This document shows, piece after piece, positions 32,911 through 38,875 of a DNA stretch of 38,875 nucleotides (position 1 is its first letter; each line of letters opens with the position of its first letter). The notes beneath the pieces were generated by a model. The model was given only the letters and a program-made list of their open reading frames with translations, was not told the DNA's origin and did not search any database. This DNA is from DATAJX01 sp964601735. Lineage in GTDB: Bacteria; Pseudomonadota; Alphaproteobacteria; UBA2136; UBA6156. The stretch is from contig CAZROO010000013.1 in assembly GCA_964601735.1 (NCBI GenBank), positions 1-38,875 on the forward strand, read 5' to 3'. The position numbers and the translations under genes are program-made.

Positions 32911-32939
32911 AAAAGCCCCGGACACTGTCCGGGGCTTTT
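32911..32939. terminator. Bidirectional terminator
   Basis: A-run, GCCCCGGAC-ACT-GTCCGGGGC, then TTTT. It serves the GIY-YIG gene and the convergent gene ending at 32947. Confidence 0.88.
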
Positions 32940-32946
32940 CGTCGCC

Positions 32947-33321
32947 TTAACATCCAGCAGTATTGGCTTGGGCTGCACCACGGCCAGAAATGCTGCCTGT
33001 ATTTGAAATGCTGCCCCTGTTACAGGCCATCTGGACAGTTGAAGGAGCCTTGATATTGACCCACTTCCCGACAGAGCATGTCTTCCAGTTAAAAGGGAAG
33101 TAGCCGTCGGCCTCCCCGAAGAGGCTCACGCCCTGTTGGACGATTTTGTAAGATGCCTCCCGTTTGTTTCGAGAAACGCTCCACTTGTCACCGTTGTCGA
33201 AAGCGGCCCGTATCTGCTCTTCCAGCAAGGCACGTTTTATTGGCTTGCCCGTACCGGCGCGCACAGCCTTCAGTACTGTTTCTAGAACCAAACGGCCCAT
33301 TTCATCAGTATTTAAGATCAT
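32947..33321 (-). CDS. Unrecognised 124-residue protein
   Basis: No family recognised. The N-terminal half is helical and charged (DEMGRLVLETVLKAVRAG, KRALLEEQIRAAFDNGDKW); the second half is Gly/Ser-rich with WKTCSVGKWVNIKAPSTVQMACNRGSIS and ends with a C-terminal cysteine (AQANTAGC). Just before the ATG the minus strand carries the palindrome CACCCGG-TT-CCGGGTG (33331-33346), which could be an operator or mRNA hairpin covering the start. The terminator at 32911-32939 supports a real minus-strand transcript. Confidence is moderate because no motif confirms it. Confidence 0.5.
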   Translation of the reverse strand: MILNTDEMGRLVLETVLKAVRAGTGKPIKRALLEEQIRAAFDNGDKWSVSRNKREASYKIVQQGVSLFGEADGYFPFNWKTCSVGKWVNIKAPSTVQMACNRGSISNTGSISGRGAAQANTAGC

Positions 33322-33454
33322 AATCTAAATCACCCGGAACCGGGTGCCTCTGTTGCGGCAAATCCCCGGACCGGCCGGGAAAAGCCAGGTTGATGACCTG
33401 TTTAATATGGGGCGGACTTGCGCCAAAACAAGCCCGGTGCTAAGCCCTTAACCG

Positions 33455-34225
33455 ATGCCCGCCTATACCATTCTGCTCATGCGCAAAGACGACCCCGGCC
33501 GCCGCCCGGTCACTATCCACATCAGCAGCGGGCTGTTCTGGAGCTTCATCACTCTCGCCGTTGGCCTGCCCATCGGCGGCTTCCTGGTCTCCGCTGGTGT
33601 TCTAGCCCCGGCCTGGCTCAAGCTGAATGTGCAGAACATGAAGCAGGAGGTTGAAAACGCCCAGCAAAACATGGGGCCACTGCAACAGCAGAACACCAAT
33701 CTCACCACCCAGGCCCAAAAGCTTCAGCAGGAGTTGCAGTCCGAACGCGAAGCCCGCGCCGGGGTCGAGGCCAAACTCACGATGGCCGAAACTGCCCGCA
33801 CCGAGGCGGGCAACCACCTCACCGAGCTGGAATCCGAACTGGTCGACCTCAAGCGCAGCGTCGCCACCTACGAGCATCTGCTCAAACCCAAGCTTTCCCG
33901 CGAACTGTTGGAGTGCGTGAACATCGACATCAAGCCCGCCGGCAATGTGGTCGGTTACCAGGTCGACTTTGCCAAAATCGCCAAAACCGCCACCCTGCCG
34001 CAAACCCTTACAGTCAATATCCAGGCCCTGGCGGGCGATAATGCCGTCACCCTGGGCCAGAGCGCGGGGCAGGGGCTCAAAACCACCCAGGTGCTCAAAC
34101 CCTCGCAAAGCCTTGTTCTTAAAGGGAGTTTAACCAGCAACCTGCCCAACAGCGGCAACCGCCTGCTGGACATTAAAGTGCAGGACGGCAACGATACCGT
34201 CGCCTCTTGCTGGAAGATGTTTTAA
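33455..34225 (+). CDS. Membrane-anchored coiled-coil protein upstream of bactofilin
   Basis: 256 residues. A short cytoplasmic segment is followed by one membrane helix (GLFWSFITLAVGLPIGGFLVSAGVLAP, about 25-51), a long coiled coil of about 95 residues (VQNMKQEVENAQQNMG through LVDLKRSVATYEHLL), and a C-terminal beta-rich domain (LLECVNIDIKPAGNVVGYQVDFAKI ... LLDIKVQDGNDTVASCWKMF). The layout resembles DUF6776-like or M23-peptidase-like proteins encoded before bactofilins, but no LytM catalytic residues are present. I infer a scaffold working with the bactofilin in the periplasm. No Shine-Dalgarno is evident at the ATG. Confidence 0.7.
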   Translation: MPAYTILLMRKDDPGRRPVTIHISSGLFWSFITLAVGLPIGGFLVSAGVLAPAWLKLNVQNMKQEVENAQQNMGPLQQQNTNLTTQAQKLQQELQSEREARAGVEAKLTMAETARTEAGNHLTELESELVDLKRSVATYEHLLKPKLSRELLECVNIDIKPAGNVVGYQVDFAKIAKTATLPQTLTVNIQALAGDNAVTLGQSAGQGLKTTQVLKPSQSLVLKGSLTSNLPNSGNRLLDIKVQDGNDTVASCWKMF

Positions 34226-34482
34226 GCGCTGCGCCGAAGGCGCTCAGGTCCGCGTGAGCGCTATTCGGCGAAGGCGAGCCGCTAGACCGCCGAGCGAAGC
34301 GAAGGCAATTTCATAAGGGCTGTTAGCCGGGCATCGCCCGGCCACCCCCGAGGCCGGATGGCCCAAGGGGGAGTTACCTCGCGCTTGCGCGAGACCATTT
34401 TCTCGATTTTGGAGAACCCCTCCCAAGTGCAGGACAGCAACGACACCACCAGGGATGTGCTATCCCAAAATACACTCGCCCC

Positions 34483-34502
34483 ATTCCCGCGAAGGCGGGA
34501 AT
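34483..34502 (+). repeat. Palindromic element upstream of bactofilin
   Basis: ATTCCCGC-GAAG-GCGGGAAT, preceded by CTCGCCCC and followed by CCCGTAGTCC. Confidence 0.88.
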
Positions 34503-34574
34503 CCCGTAGTCCTTTCAATCATATAGCCGTCCCGCCAAGGCTTTATAAAACCAAGATTTTTTTCGTCCGCCCAT

Positions 34575-34603
34575 TTGCAATTCTCCCCAAACCGCCCTAT
34601 GTT
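34575..34603 (+). promoter_or_regulatory. Candidate bactofilin promoter
   Basis: TTGCAA, a 17-bp spacer and TATGTT (4 of 6 each). It predicts a start near 34610, with AAAGG about 10 bp before the bactofilin ATG. Weak motif evidence. Confidence 0.3.
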
Positions 34604-34636
34604 GCGGCCATAACAGGTGGGGTCAAAGGTTAGCAA

Positions 34637-35128
34637 ATGGTCTGGTTTTTAGGCGGAAAATCAAAGAATACCGAAGGTTCGGTCAGCTTGCAGGTGGTCG
34701 ACCCGCGCGAGGCCGAAGGCCACTGCATGATCACTGGCAACCTGCAAATCCGCGGCGATGTCTATTTTAGCGGCCAATTGCGCGTCGATGGCCGTATCGA
34801 CGGCAAGGTGTCCACCTTCGACGGCGGCCGGGGTTCCCTCATCGTCAGCAAGGGCGCGGTCATCAACGGCCCGGTCAACGTCACCAACCTGCTGGTCGAC
34901 GGCACCCTCAACGGCCCGGTCGATGTCGAGGAAAAGCTCGAATGCCGCGCCAATGCCATCCTGCGGGGCCGCGCGCTCTACGGCAGCATCCACATTTCCG
35001 ACGGCGCCAAAATCGAGGCCCAGTGCCGCCAGCACGACACGGTCAGCAAAATGACCGACTTCAATGGCGAGGGCAGCCTGGCGGGCCTCAGCCTCGCCAC
35101 CCGCGGCGTCCCCCACAAATCCGAATAA
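34637..35128 (+). CDS. Bactofilin, polymer-forming cytoskeletal protein
   Basis: 163 residues with the bactofilin core of repeated short beta strands: CMITGNLQIRGDVYFSGQLRVDGRIDGKV, GSLIVSKGAVINGPVNVTNLLVDGTLNGPVDVEEKLECRANAILRGRALYGSIHISDGAKIE. The regular G-x-(I/V) periodicity at roughly six residues forms a right-handed beta-helix that polymerises without nucleotide. Flanking tails are short and polar. Bactofilins shape the cell wall at defined sites. The coiled-coil membrane protein upstream is a likely partner. Confidence 0.93.
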   Translation: MVWFLGGKSKNTEGSVSLQVVDPREAEGHCMITGNLQIRGDVYFSGQLRVDGRIDGKVSTFDGGRGSLIVSKGAVINGPVNVTNLLVDGTLNGPVDVEEKLECRANAILRGRALYGSIHISDGAKIEAQCRQHDTVSKMTDFNGEGSLAGLSLATRGVPHKSE

Positions 35129-35136
35129 TCTCTGTC

Positions 35137-35156
35137 ATGCCGACGAAGGTCGGCAT
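35137..35156 (+). repeat. Palindromic element between bactofilin and gamma-carbonic anhydrase
   Basis: ATGCCGAC-GAAG-GTCGGCAT, preceded by TCTCTGTC and followed by CCACGATAAG. Confidence 0.9.
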
Positions 35157-35192
35157 CCACGATAAGAGCGTGCGCAAGGCGCACTCAAAGGC

Positions 35193-35198
35193 TATAAT
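35193..35198 (+). promoter_or_regulatory. -10 box for a possibly leaderless transcript
   Basis: A perfect TATAAT whose expected start point falls on or next to the ATG at 35205. No Shine-Dalgarno lies between them. No good -35 is seen at 16-18 bp. Confidence 0.4.
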
Positions 35199-35204
35199 TA
35201 TTCT

Positions 35205-35747
35205 ATGAATCTCTTCCCTTACAAAAACATCATGCCGCAGGTGCATAAATCCTGCTTCGTCGCCCCCAACGCCGCCATCACTGGCGATACCATCATCGGC
35301 GCCGATAGCTCCATCTGGTTCAACGTCAGCATCCGGGGCGACGTCATGCCCATCCGCATCGGGCAGGGCACCAACCTGCAGGACAATGCCGTCATCCACG
35401 TCACCCAGGGCAAACCGGTCACCAATGGCGTGGGCACGCTCATCGGCAATAACGTCACCATCGGCCACGGCGCCATCATCCACGCCTGCACCATCGGAGA
35501 CGAAGCCCTCATCGGCATGGGCGCCATCGTGCTGGATGGCGCGGTGGTCGAGCCCGGCGCGTTCGTGGCGGCAGGCTCCATCGTCACGCCCGGCAAAATC
35601 GTGCCTTCCGGCTACATGTGGATGGGCGCCCCGGGCAAGGCCGTGCGCGAATTGACCGGTGAGGAAAAGGCCTACCTCAAGTGGTCTGGCCCGCACTACG
35701 TCGCCACCGCCAAGGGCTATCTCGACTGCAGTGTCGGCAAACTGTAG
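35205..35747 (+). CDS. Gamma-class carbonic anhydrase family protein
   Basis: A 180-residue left-handed beta-helix protein with hexapeptide repeats (IGADSSIWFNVSIRGDV, IGQGTNLQDNAVIHV, IGNNVTIGHGAIIHACTIGDEALIGMGAIV). The three zinc ligands of the family are in place: H65, H88 and H93. R44 and D46 in SIRGD and Q59 and D60 in LQD match the family. Members (YrdA/PaaY/CaiE-like) are trimers; many hydrate CO2, others are inactive. Homologues are built into plant mitochondrial complex I; a link to the nuo operon here is only suggestive. The ATG is 7 bp after a TATAAT. Confidence 0.92.
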   Translation: MNLFPYKNIMPQVHKSCFVAPNAAITGDTIIGADSSIWFNVSIRGDVMPIRIGQGTNLQDNAVIHVTQGKPVTNGVGTLIGNNVTIGHGAIIHACTIGDEALIGMGAIVLDGAVVEPGAFVAAGSIVTPGKIVPSGYMWMGAPGKAVRELTGEEKAYLKWSGPHYVATAKGYLDCSVGKL

Positions 35748-35749
35748 AG

Positions 35750-35845
35750 TTACTTGATCATCCCCAGCAGGTGGAGCCACCCCACCATGCTGGTGAAGAG
35801 CGTCACCCCCCGGATAACCAGAAATGTGCGTTTGATAAACTTCAT
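35750..35845 (-). CDS. Very small hydrophobic protein (31 residues)
   Basis: MKFIKRTFLVIRGVTLFTSM... ending HLLGMIK: a basic start followed by one hydrophobic stretch, as in single-helix small membrane proteins. It lies 14 bp after a possible gene at 35860-36144 on the same strand. The ribosome-binding site is weak (AAAGAG). Too short for confident calling. Confidence 0.35.
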   Translation of the reverse strand: MKFIKRTFLVIRGVTLFTSMVGWLHLLGMIK

Positions 35846-35859
35846 AAGAGGCTCTTTCG

Positions 35860-36144
35860 TTACAGGGTGAGGTGCACTAAAGCCAGCCAGAATCCGCCGG
35901 TGAGGGCCGTGGAGACAGCCCCCACCATTAGTGGCCAGCGCGAGGAGCCACCGCCATTGCGGACGATGGAACTTGGCCGGGCCGGGGCAGGTGCACAGGT
36001 ATGCTGAACCGCCCTTTCGTCCAAACTCCATACGGGCCGGGGCAAGTGCACAGAAGTGCTGAACTGCCCCCCACTTTCGTAGGTCTCGGCCTGCGTCCGC
36101 AATGGCGCTATCCCCATCGCATCCAACTCTGATGAATGATTCAT
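35860..36144 (-). CDS. Possible 94-residue protein with C-terminal membrane helix
   Basis: Starts at the ATG at 36144 with AGGAAG about 11 bp upstream. The polar N-terminal two-thirds (MNHSSELDAMGIAPLRTQAE...) is followed by a C-terminal membrane helix (WPLMVGAVSTALTGGFWLALVHLTL), as in tail-anchored proteins. The DNA contains a direct repeat (35979 and 36034) with a 55-bp period, so the two copies are read in different frames; this weakens the coding case. No family recognised. Confidence 0.4.
   Translation of the reverse strand: MNHSSELDAMGIAPLRTQAETYESGGQFSTSVHLPRPVWSLDERAVQHTCAPAPARPSSIVRNGGGSSRWPLMVGAVSTALTGGFWLALVHLTL
35979..36080. repeat. Direct repeat, two copies
   Basis: Copies start at 35979 and 36034. 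Over the first 35 bases about 30 are identical (GGGCCGGGGCA...GTGCACAG...TGCTGAAC), and both continue to CTTTCGT, the second with a 5-bp insertion. Confidence 0.75.
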
Positions 36145-36189
36145 GTCTGGTTAACTTCCTGAAATCTGCAACCTGAAACCTGGCACCTG

Positions 36190-36618
36190 CTATTCCCACC
36201 ACCAGCCGGGCTGGCTGCGGGCAGGCGCCTGCCACAACCCGCTGGCGCCCACCAGCATCGGCAGGGTCTCCAGGCCGTACAGCGCCAACCCGCGGAATAC
36301 CACGCCGTAACGCGGGCCAAAGCAGGCATCCAGCTCGGTCATCAGCTCGGCGGCAAACAGGTTGTAGGCCTCCACGGTGTAGCTGCCGGTGTCCAGTCAG
36401 TGGCGCATCTGGGTCTTGAAGCGGTTGGTGGCGTAGGTCATGGCATCGGGCATGGCGGCGGGGCGCTTCAGGGCTTCAAACTGAACCCCCAGCTTGATGC
36501 TCCATTCGTCCAGGCCGTGCTCGAACTTCACCGGGCAGGTCATTTCGCCCGCCGTGGTCATCAGCCCTTCGCTGGCCACGGGTTGAAGGTGACCGACCAT
36601 CATGCACACACTATCCAT
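36190..36618 (-). pseudogene. Unrecognised gene with an in-frame TGA
   Basis: From the ATG at 36618 (Shine-Dalgarno AAGGAG, 8-bp spacing) the frame encodes 73 residues (MDSVCMMVGHLQPV ... NRFKTQMRH), then TGA at 36399-36397, then 68 more sense codons in the same frame (LDTGSYTVEAYNLFAAELM ... QAPARSQPGWWWE) before TAG. The part after TGA reads like genuine protein, so either a TGG codon mutated to TGA (nonsense mutation or sequencing error), the TGA is read through, or two short proteins are made. The upstream part alone would be a 73-residue protein with two near-N-terminal features, Cys5 and the ETMTCPV-like TAGEMTCPVKFEHG. No family recognised. Confidence 0.5.
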
Positions 36619-36629
36619 CGTGGTACTCC

Positions 36630-37109
36630 TTACTTGTTCATCAGGTGTTGAACATTGCTGCTGCCGGCGCCGTGAGAGGCGGGTTTCCAGCAACACACTT
36701 TTCCGGCCCTGATGACCACTACCGCCCGCCAGGGCAGCAGCCGCCACAGGGTTGCCAACGCCAGCGGTTCGCCGACGTTGTAGAAAAGCTTGGGGAACAG
36801 CGCGCTTGCCTGCGTGGCCACGCGGCGGCTGGCGGCGCTCAAAAACACTACGTCGCGGCCCTGCCAGATGGGCGCAAACTGGGCCAGCGTCTCAAGGCTG
36901 CGGCGGCTGGTGGCACTGTCGGCCAGCACTACCAGCACGCCAAAACTGCCCAAACAAGGTTCGGCACCTTTGGTCTGCTCCGGTTGCTGGCTTAACGGCA
37001 GGGCCACCGGCAATTGGGTGGGGCGGCGGCGCAACACGATAATCTCGCGCGGCAGCGTCGTCGGTACAGCTTGGTCGGCTGTCACTACCCGCTTTAACCT
37101 GGTTTTCAT
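36630..37109 (-). CDS. Unrecognised protein with possible thioredoxin-like fold
   Basis: 159 residues from the ATG at 37109, which has AAGGAG 8 bp upstream; an earlier ATG at 37130 would place that site inside the gene. A basic N-terminus (MKTRLKRVV) and Pro-rich stretch lead to FGVLVVLADSATSRRSLETLAQFAPIWQGRDVVFLSAASRR, then FYNVGEPLALATLWRLLPWRAVVVIRAGKVCCW. This strand-helix-strand order with a late VVVIRAGKV hairpin resembles peroxiredoxin/TlpA folds, but no CxxC is in the usual place. The assignment is weak. It heads the minus-strand cluster and is divergent from the GRDP-like gene. Confidence 0.55.
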   Translation of the reverse strand: MKTRLKRVVTADQAVPTTLPREIIVLRRRPTQLPVALPLSQQPEQTKGAEPCLGSFGVLVVLADSATSRRSLETLAQFAPIWQGRDVVFLSAASRRVATQASALFPKLFYNVGEPLALATLWRLLPWRAVVVIRAGKVCCWKPASHGAGSSNVQHLMNK

Positions 37110-37297
37110 CAAAATATTCTCCTTGCTCATGTCTGCAAGGTGGGGAACTAGCGTTCTTGATACAAGTTATCTTATTGATTTCATTCATATATGATAGAAA
37201 AGAGATTTATTTGTATACGACTGTATTGCAAATCCGGCAGGGCGGCCCTATGTTGACTCTCGAAAGTGACACGAATTCACAAAGGGGAATGTCAGAT
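37110..37297. promoter_or_regulatory. A/T-rich divergent promoter region
   Basis: 188 bp between divergent genes, clearly more A/T-rich than the surroundings. TATGAT at 37190-37195 is a fair plus-strand -10. Two palindromes, CTTG-ATA-CAAG (37156-37166) and TCATATATGA (37185-37194), could be operators; the second overlaps the -10. A minus-strand promoter is expected here, but I see no clear pair. Confidence 0.45.
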
Positions 37298-37732
37298 ATG
37301 CAAAACACAGTAAGCGGCGCCAACTTCGATATGAGCTTCGAACAACGCCTCGCCCGCATCGACCTGACCAAGGTAATGGCCGATGTAGTCGCCGAAAACG
37401 GCATTGACGCCGAAACTGCCCTGCGCGCCGAAGACCTCTACCGCAAGTATCTCACCCTTATCGCCCGCTACCCGGGTCAGGATTTCACCCCGTCGCGCCT
37501 CATCGACCTGGTCTGGCACGCCCACATCACCAGTACCCGCCAGTATATGGCCGATTGCGACCTGCTGTTCGGCGAATACCTGCACCACACCATGATTGAG
37601 GACCAACCCACCCGCCTCGAAGCCAGCCGCGAAGGCACCAGCAACGTTTTCGAAGCTATGTTTGGCAAGCCGATGAATCACGGTCTCATTCCCGAACATG
37701 CCTGCATGTCCGGCTGCGTAGGTTGCAACTAA
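37298..37732 (+). CDS. GRDP-like (glycine-rich-domain-type) protein with Cys-rich tail
   Basis: 144 residues from the ATG at 37298, with AAAGGGGA at 37281-37288; ATGs at 37250 and 37289 are alternatives. Residues 15-57 are helical (EQRLARIDLTKVMADVV, AETALRAEDLYRKYLTLIARYPG). Residues 66-97 carry the signature SRLIDLVWHAHITSTRQYMADCDLLFGEYLHH, the DxxWHxHxxxTxxY...FGxxLHH pattern of the GRDP/DUF1399-like family, likely metal-binding through its histidines. The tail ends IPEHACMSGCVGCN, with C136, C140 and C143. Small proteins of this kind are found in bacteria with unknown role. It is divergent from the minus-strand cluster and has its own terminator. Confidence 0.7.
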   Translation: MQNTVSGANFDMSFEQRLARIDLTKVMADVVAENGIDAETALRAEDLYRKYLTLIARYPGQDFTPSRLIDLVWHAHITSTRQYMADCDLLFGEYLHHTMIEDQPTRLEASREGTSNVFEAMFGKPMNHGLIPEHACMSGCVGCN

Positions 37733-37744
37733 ACTTTATTAAAA

Positions 37745-37773
37745 ACAAAAAACCGCCTCAGGGCGGTTTTTTT
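37745..37773. terminator. Bidirectional terminator
   Basis: A-run, ACCGCC-TCAG-GGCGGT, then a run of T. It lies between the convergent GRDP-like and methyltransferase genes. Confidence 0.9.
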
Positions 37774-37787
37774 GTTGGCGTTCATTC

Positions 37788-38875
37788 CTAAGCTTTAACG
37801 AGTGTGACCGTTATTTCCTTTTCAAATCCCGAAGGCACGGATTGTTTGAATCCCGCCTGTTGGATGAATTGAACTAAGTCAATCACCTGGCTTTCCTTGA
37901 CTTTTAACCCTGCTTCCAGCGCAGTCGTCTCAAAATCTTGGGGCGAAAGCAATTGGCAGAAAGGCAGTAAAACACCTCCATCTCCAGCAAAGGTCTTCAA
38001 AAGCATCATGCCGCCCGGTTTCAATACGCGCGCGCACTCATGCATAAACTTGCGCATACCCATGCTGGTGCTTTCCAGCAGGGGCAGGCTGTAAATGCTT
38101 TGGCGGCTATACAGGACATCAAAAGCCTCATTACCATGCGGAATAAGTTGAAAATCACCTAGTTGAACACAACCTTCGGGGAGTTGGCCGGCCTTTTCCA
38201 AACTTTGACAAAGCTTGAAACCGCGTTGGCTTTGCTCCAATCCATGAAGTTCCAAACGCGGGTCAATCTGGTGCAGGTAAAGCAATCCTCGGCCAGTACC
38301 ACTGCCCAAATCAAGCAGCTTCAATTTGCCAGTACCGTACTTTTGCCGAATACGGGCCACCATATGCTGCAATTGCTCGGCAGTGCCCGCATTCACTTTT
38401 TGCGTAAAACGGCGATAAATCGTCTCACCAGACGTCGCGTTAAAGTAATGCTGGTAAGAGGCTGCAATCGCCTGCGCCACCGCATCCTGCTCATTAAGGG
38501 GGAGCGCCACCCCCTCGCCATACATCGCATGCTTGGCAAAGCGTTCATAAAGCGAGAGGCTTTCCTCGTCCTTGAAGCCGCACAGAAAATCCAGGTAATT
38601 CACCATCAACCCGCGCCCCGGCTCCCAATGCCTGCCGCTGCGAATCTCCTCGTGCCGCACCGCCTCATACATAAAGGCCAAAAAGCGGCTTTTCTGGCGC
38701 GGCGCAATGCGTTGCGGATACTCAATCAGCACTTCATCCAAAACCTGCGAAAGCTGGCGCAGCAACTCCGGCCTAAACTCCGGTCGCCGCGGCACAACAA
38801 ACCCCTCGGGTTTGCCGTCACCACTCAGCAGCCACGTCGGGTCAACCTTGGCCACGCGGGCCACATGCAAGGCCT
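37788..38875 (-). CDS. HTH-linked class I SAM-dependent methyltransferase, 5' end beyond window
   Basis: At least 361 residues; the frame is open to the window edge, so the start is not seen. The first readable residues ALHVARVAKVDPTWLLSGDGKPE match the end of a Cro/C1-type helix-turn-helix domain (the xxxWLLxGxG ending), implying an N-terminal DNA-binding domain outside the window. A helical linker of about 130 residues follows, then a Rossmann methyltransferase: motif I LLDLGSGTGRGLLYL, an acidic LHGLEQS, LGDFQLIPHGNEAFDVLYSRQSIYSLP and HECARVLKPGGMMLLKTFAG. The substrate is unknown. The combination of repressor-type HTH and methyltransferase in one chain is unusual. Confidence 0.8.
   Translation of the reverse strand, partial: ALHVARVAKVDPTWLLSGDGKPEGFVVPRRPEFRPELLRQLSQVLDEVLIEYPQRIAPRQKSRFLAFMYEAVRHEEIRSGRHWEPGRGLMVNYLDFLCGFKDEESLSLYERFAKHAMYGEGVALPLNEQDAVAQAIAASYQHYFNATSGETIYRRFTQKVNAGTAEQLQHMVARIRQKYGTGKLKLLDLGSGTGRGLLYLHQIDPRLELHGLEQSQRGFKLCQSLEKAGQLPEGCVQLGDFQLIPHGNEAFDVLYSRQSIYSLPLLESTSMGMRKFMHECARVLKPGGMMLLKTFAGDGGVLLPFCQLLSPQDFETTALEAGLKVKESQVIDLVQFIQQAGFKQSVPSGFEKEITVTLVKA

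Larger units (their letters stand above)
34226..34636. other. 411-bp intergenic region with hairpins and a duplicated gene end
   Basis: 34425-34447 repeats, with 21 of 23 bases, the 3' coding segment at 34176-34198 of the gene before it (AAGTGCAGGAC-x-GCAACGA-x-ACC). Between the two lie hairpins GCCGGGC-ATC-GCCCGGC (34326-34342) and CTCGCGC-TT-GCGCGAG (34378-34393) and GGCGAAGGCG words that may be decayed palindromic elements. An open frame at 34358-34633 reads through all this and is not credible as a gene. Confidence 0.6.

Noticed and set aside
34358..34633. 91-codon ORF before the bactofilin gene
   Set aside because: It reads through hairpins, the palindromic element and the promoter region, giving PFPRRRESRS-type peptides typical of translated repeats.
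36397..36399. Genome-wide TGA-to-Trp recoding
   Set aside because: Well-defined genes in this window (nuoB, nuoI, nuoL, nuoM) end in TGA at normal family lengths.

Overview
The window reads as alphaproteobacterial chromosome. It is GC-rich with dense, overlapping genes and carries all fourteen separate nuo genes (nuoC and nuoD unfused) in the order A to N. They are followed by birA and an RNase J gene, an arrangement I know from alphaproteobacteria. The short RNase E/G, lpxB and the bactofilin fit a Gram-negative alphaproteobacterium; I cannot place it to order. Four blocks of exactly 100 N (7249-7348, 10751-10850, 12021-12120, 21384-21483) are scaffold gaps of unknown true length.

Layout. 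1-7230: a truncated secreted FG-GAP protein, lpxB, a diguanylate cyclase, an RnfB-like ferredoxin and a short RNase E/G, then a convergent O-antigen-ligase-like protein, an OmpA-C-like exported protein and a cold-shock gene with a good promoter and terminator. 7475-28610: the complex I operon ending in birA. It is interrupted at almost every junction by cargo genes on the same strand: a Tyr-rich small protein, an outer-membrane barrel, two GIY-YIG nucleases, a one-helix protein, a lipoprotein, two DUF805 proteins, an eight-cysteine protein, a MazG-like pyrophosphatase, two paralogous anchored periplasmic proteins and a DUF3977-like protein. 28696-32434: RNase J, an unknown minus-strand gene, and rplM-rpsI. 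32635-35747: a third, different GIY-YIG protein, an unknown minus-strand gene, a membrane/coiled-coil protein, a bactofilin and a gamma-carbonic anhydrase. 35750-38875: a minus-strand cluster of unrecognised small genes, one with an in-frame TGA, divergent from a GRDP-like gene ending in a Cys-rich tail, and a truncated HTH-methyltransferase gene.

The most interesting signal is a dispersed palindromic element. It has two 8-bp arms that change together from copy to copy, a nearly constant GAAG loop, and flanks resembling CTCCGCCTCAT and ATCCACGTC. At least nine good copies lie in the window. One is read in frame inside nuoG, and copies form the 5' part of both GIY-YIG genes in the nuo operon, where similarity continues from the hairpin straight into the nuclease. 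The first of these ORFs also begins with what looks like a duplicated start of nuoE, as if the unit entered nuoE and captured its start codon. My working hypothesis is a mobile unit of palindrome plus GIY-YIG nuclease, with the dispersed palindromes as its non-autonomous relatives. This is inference from sequence alone.
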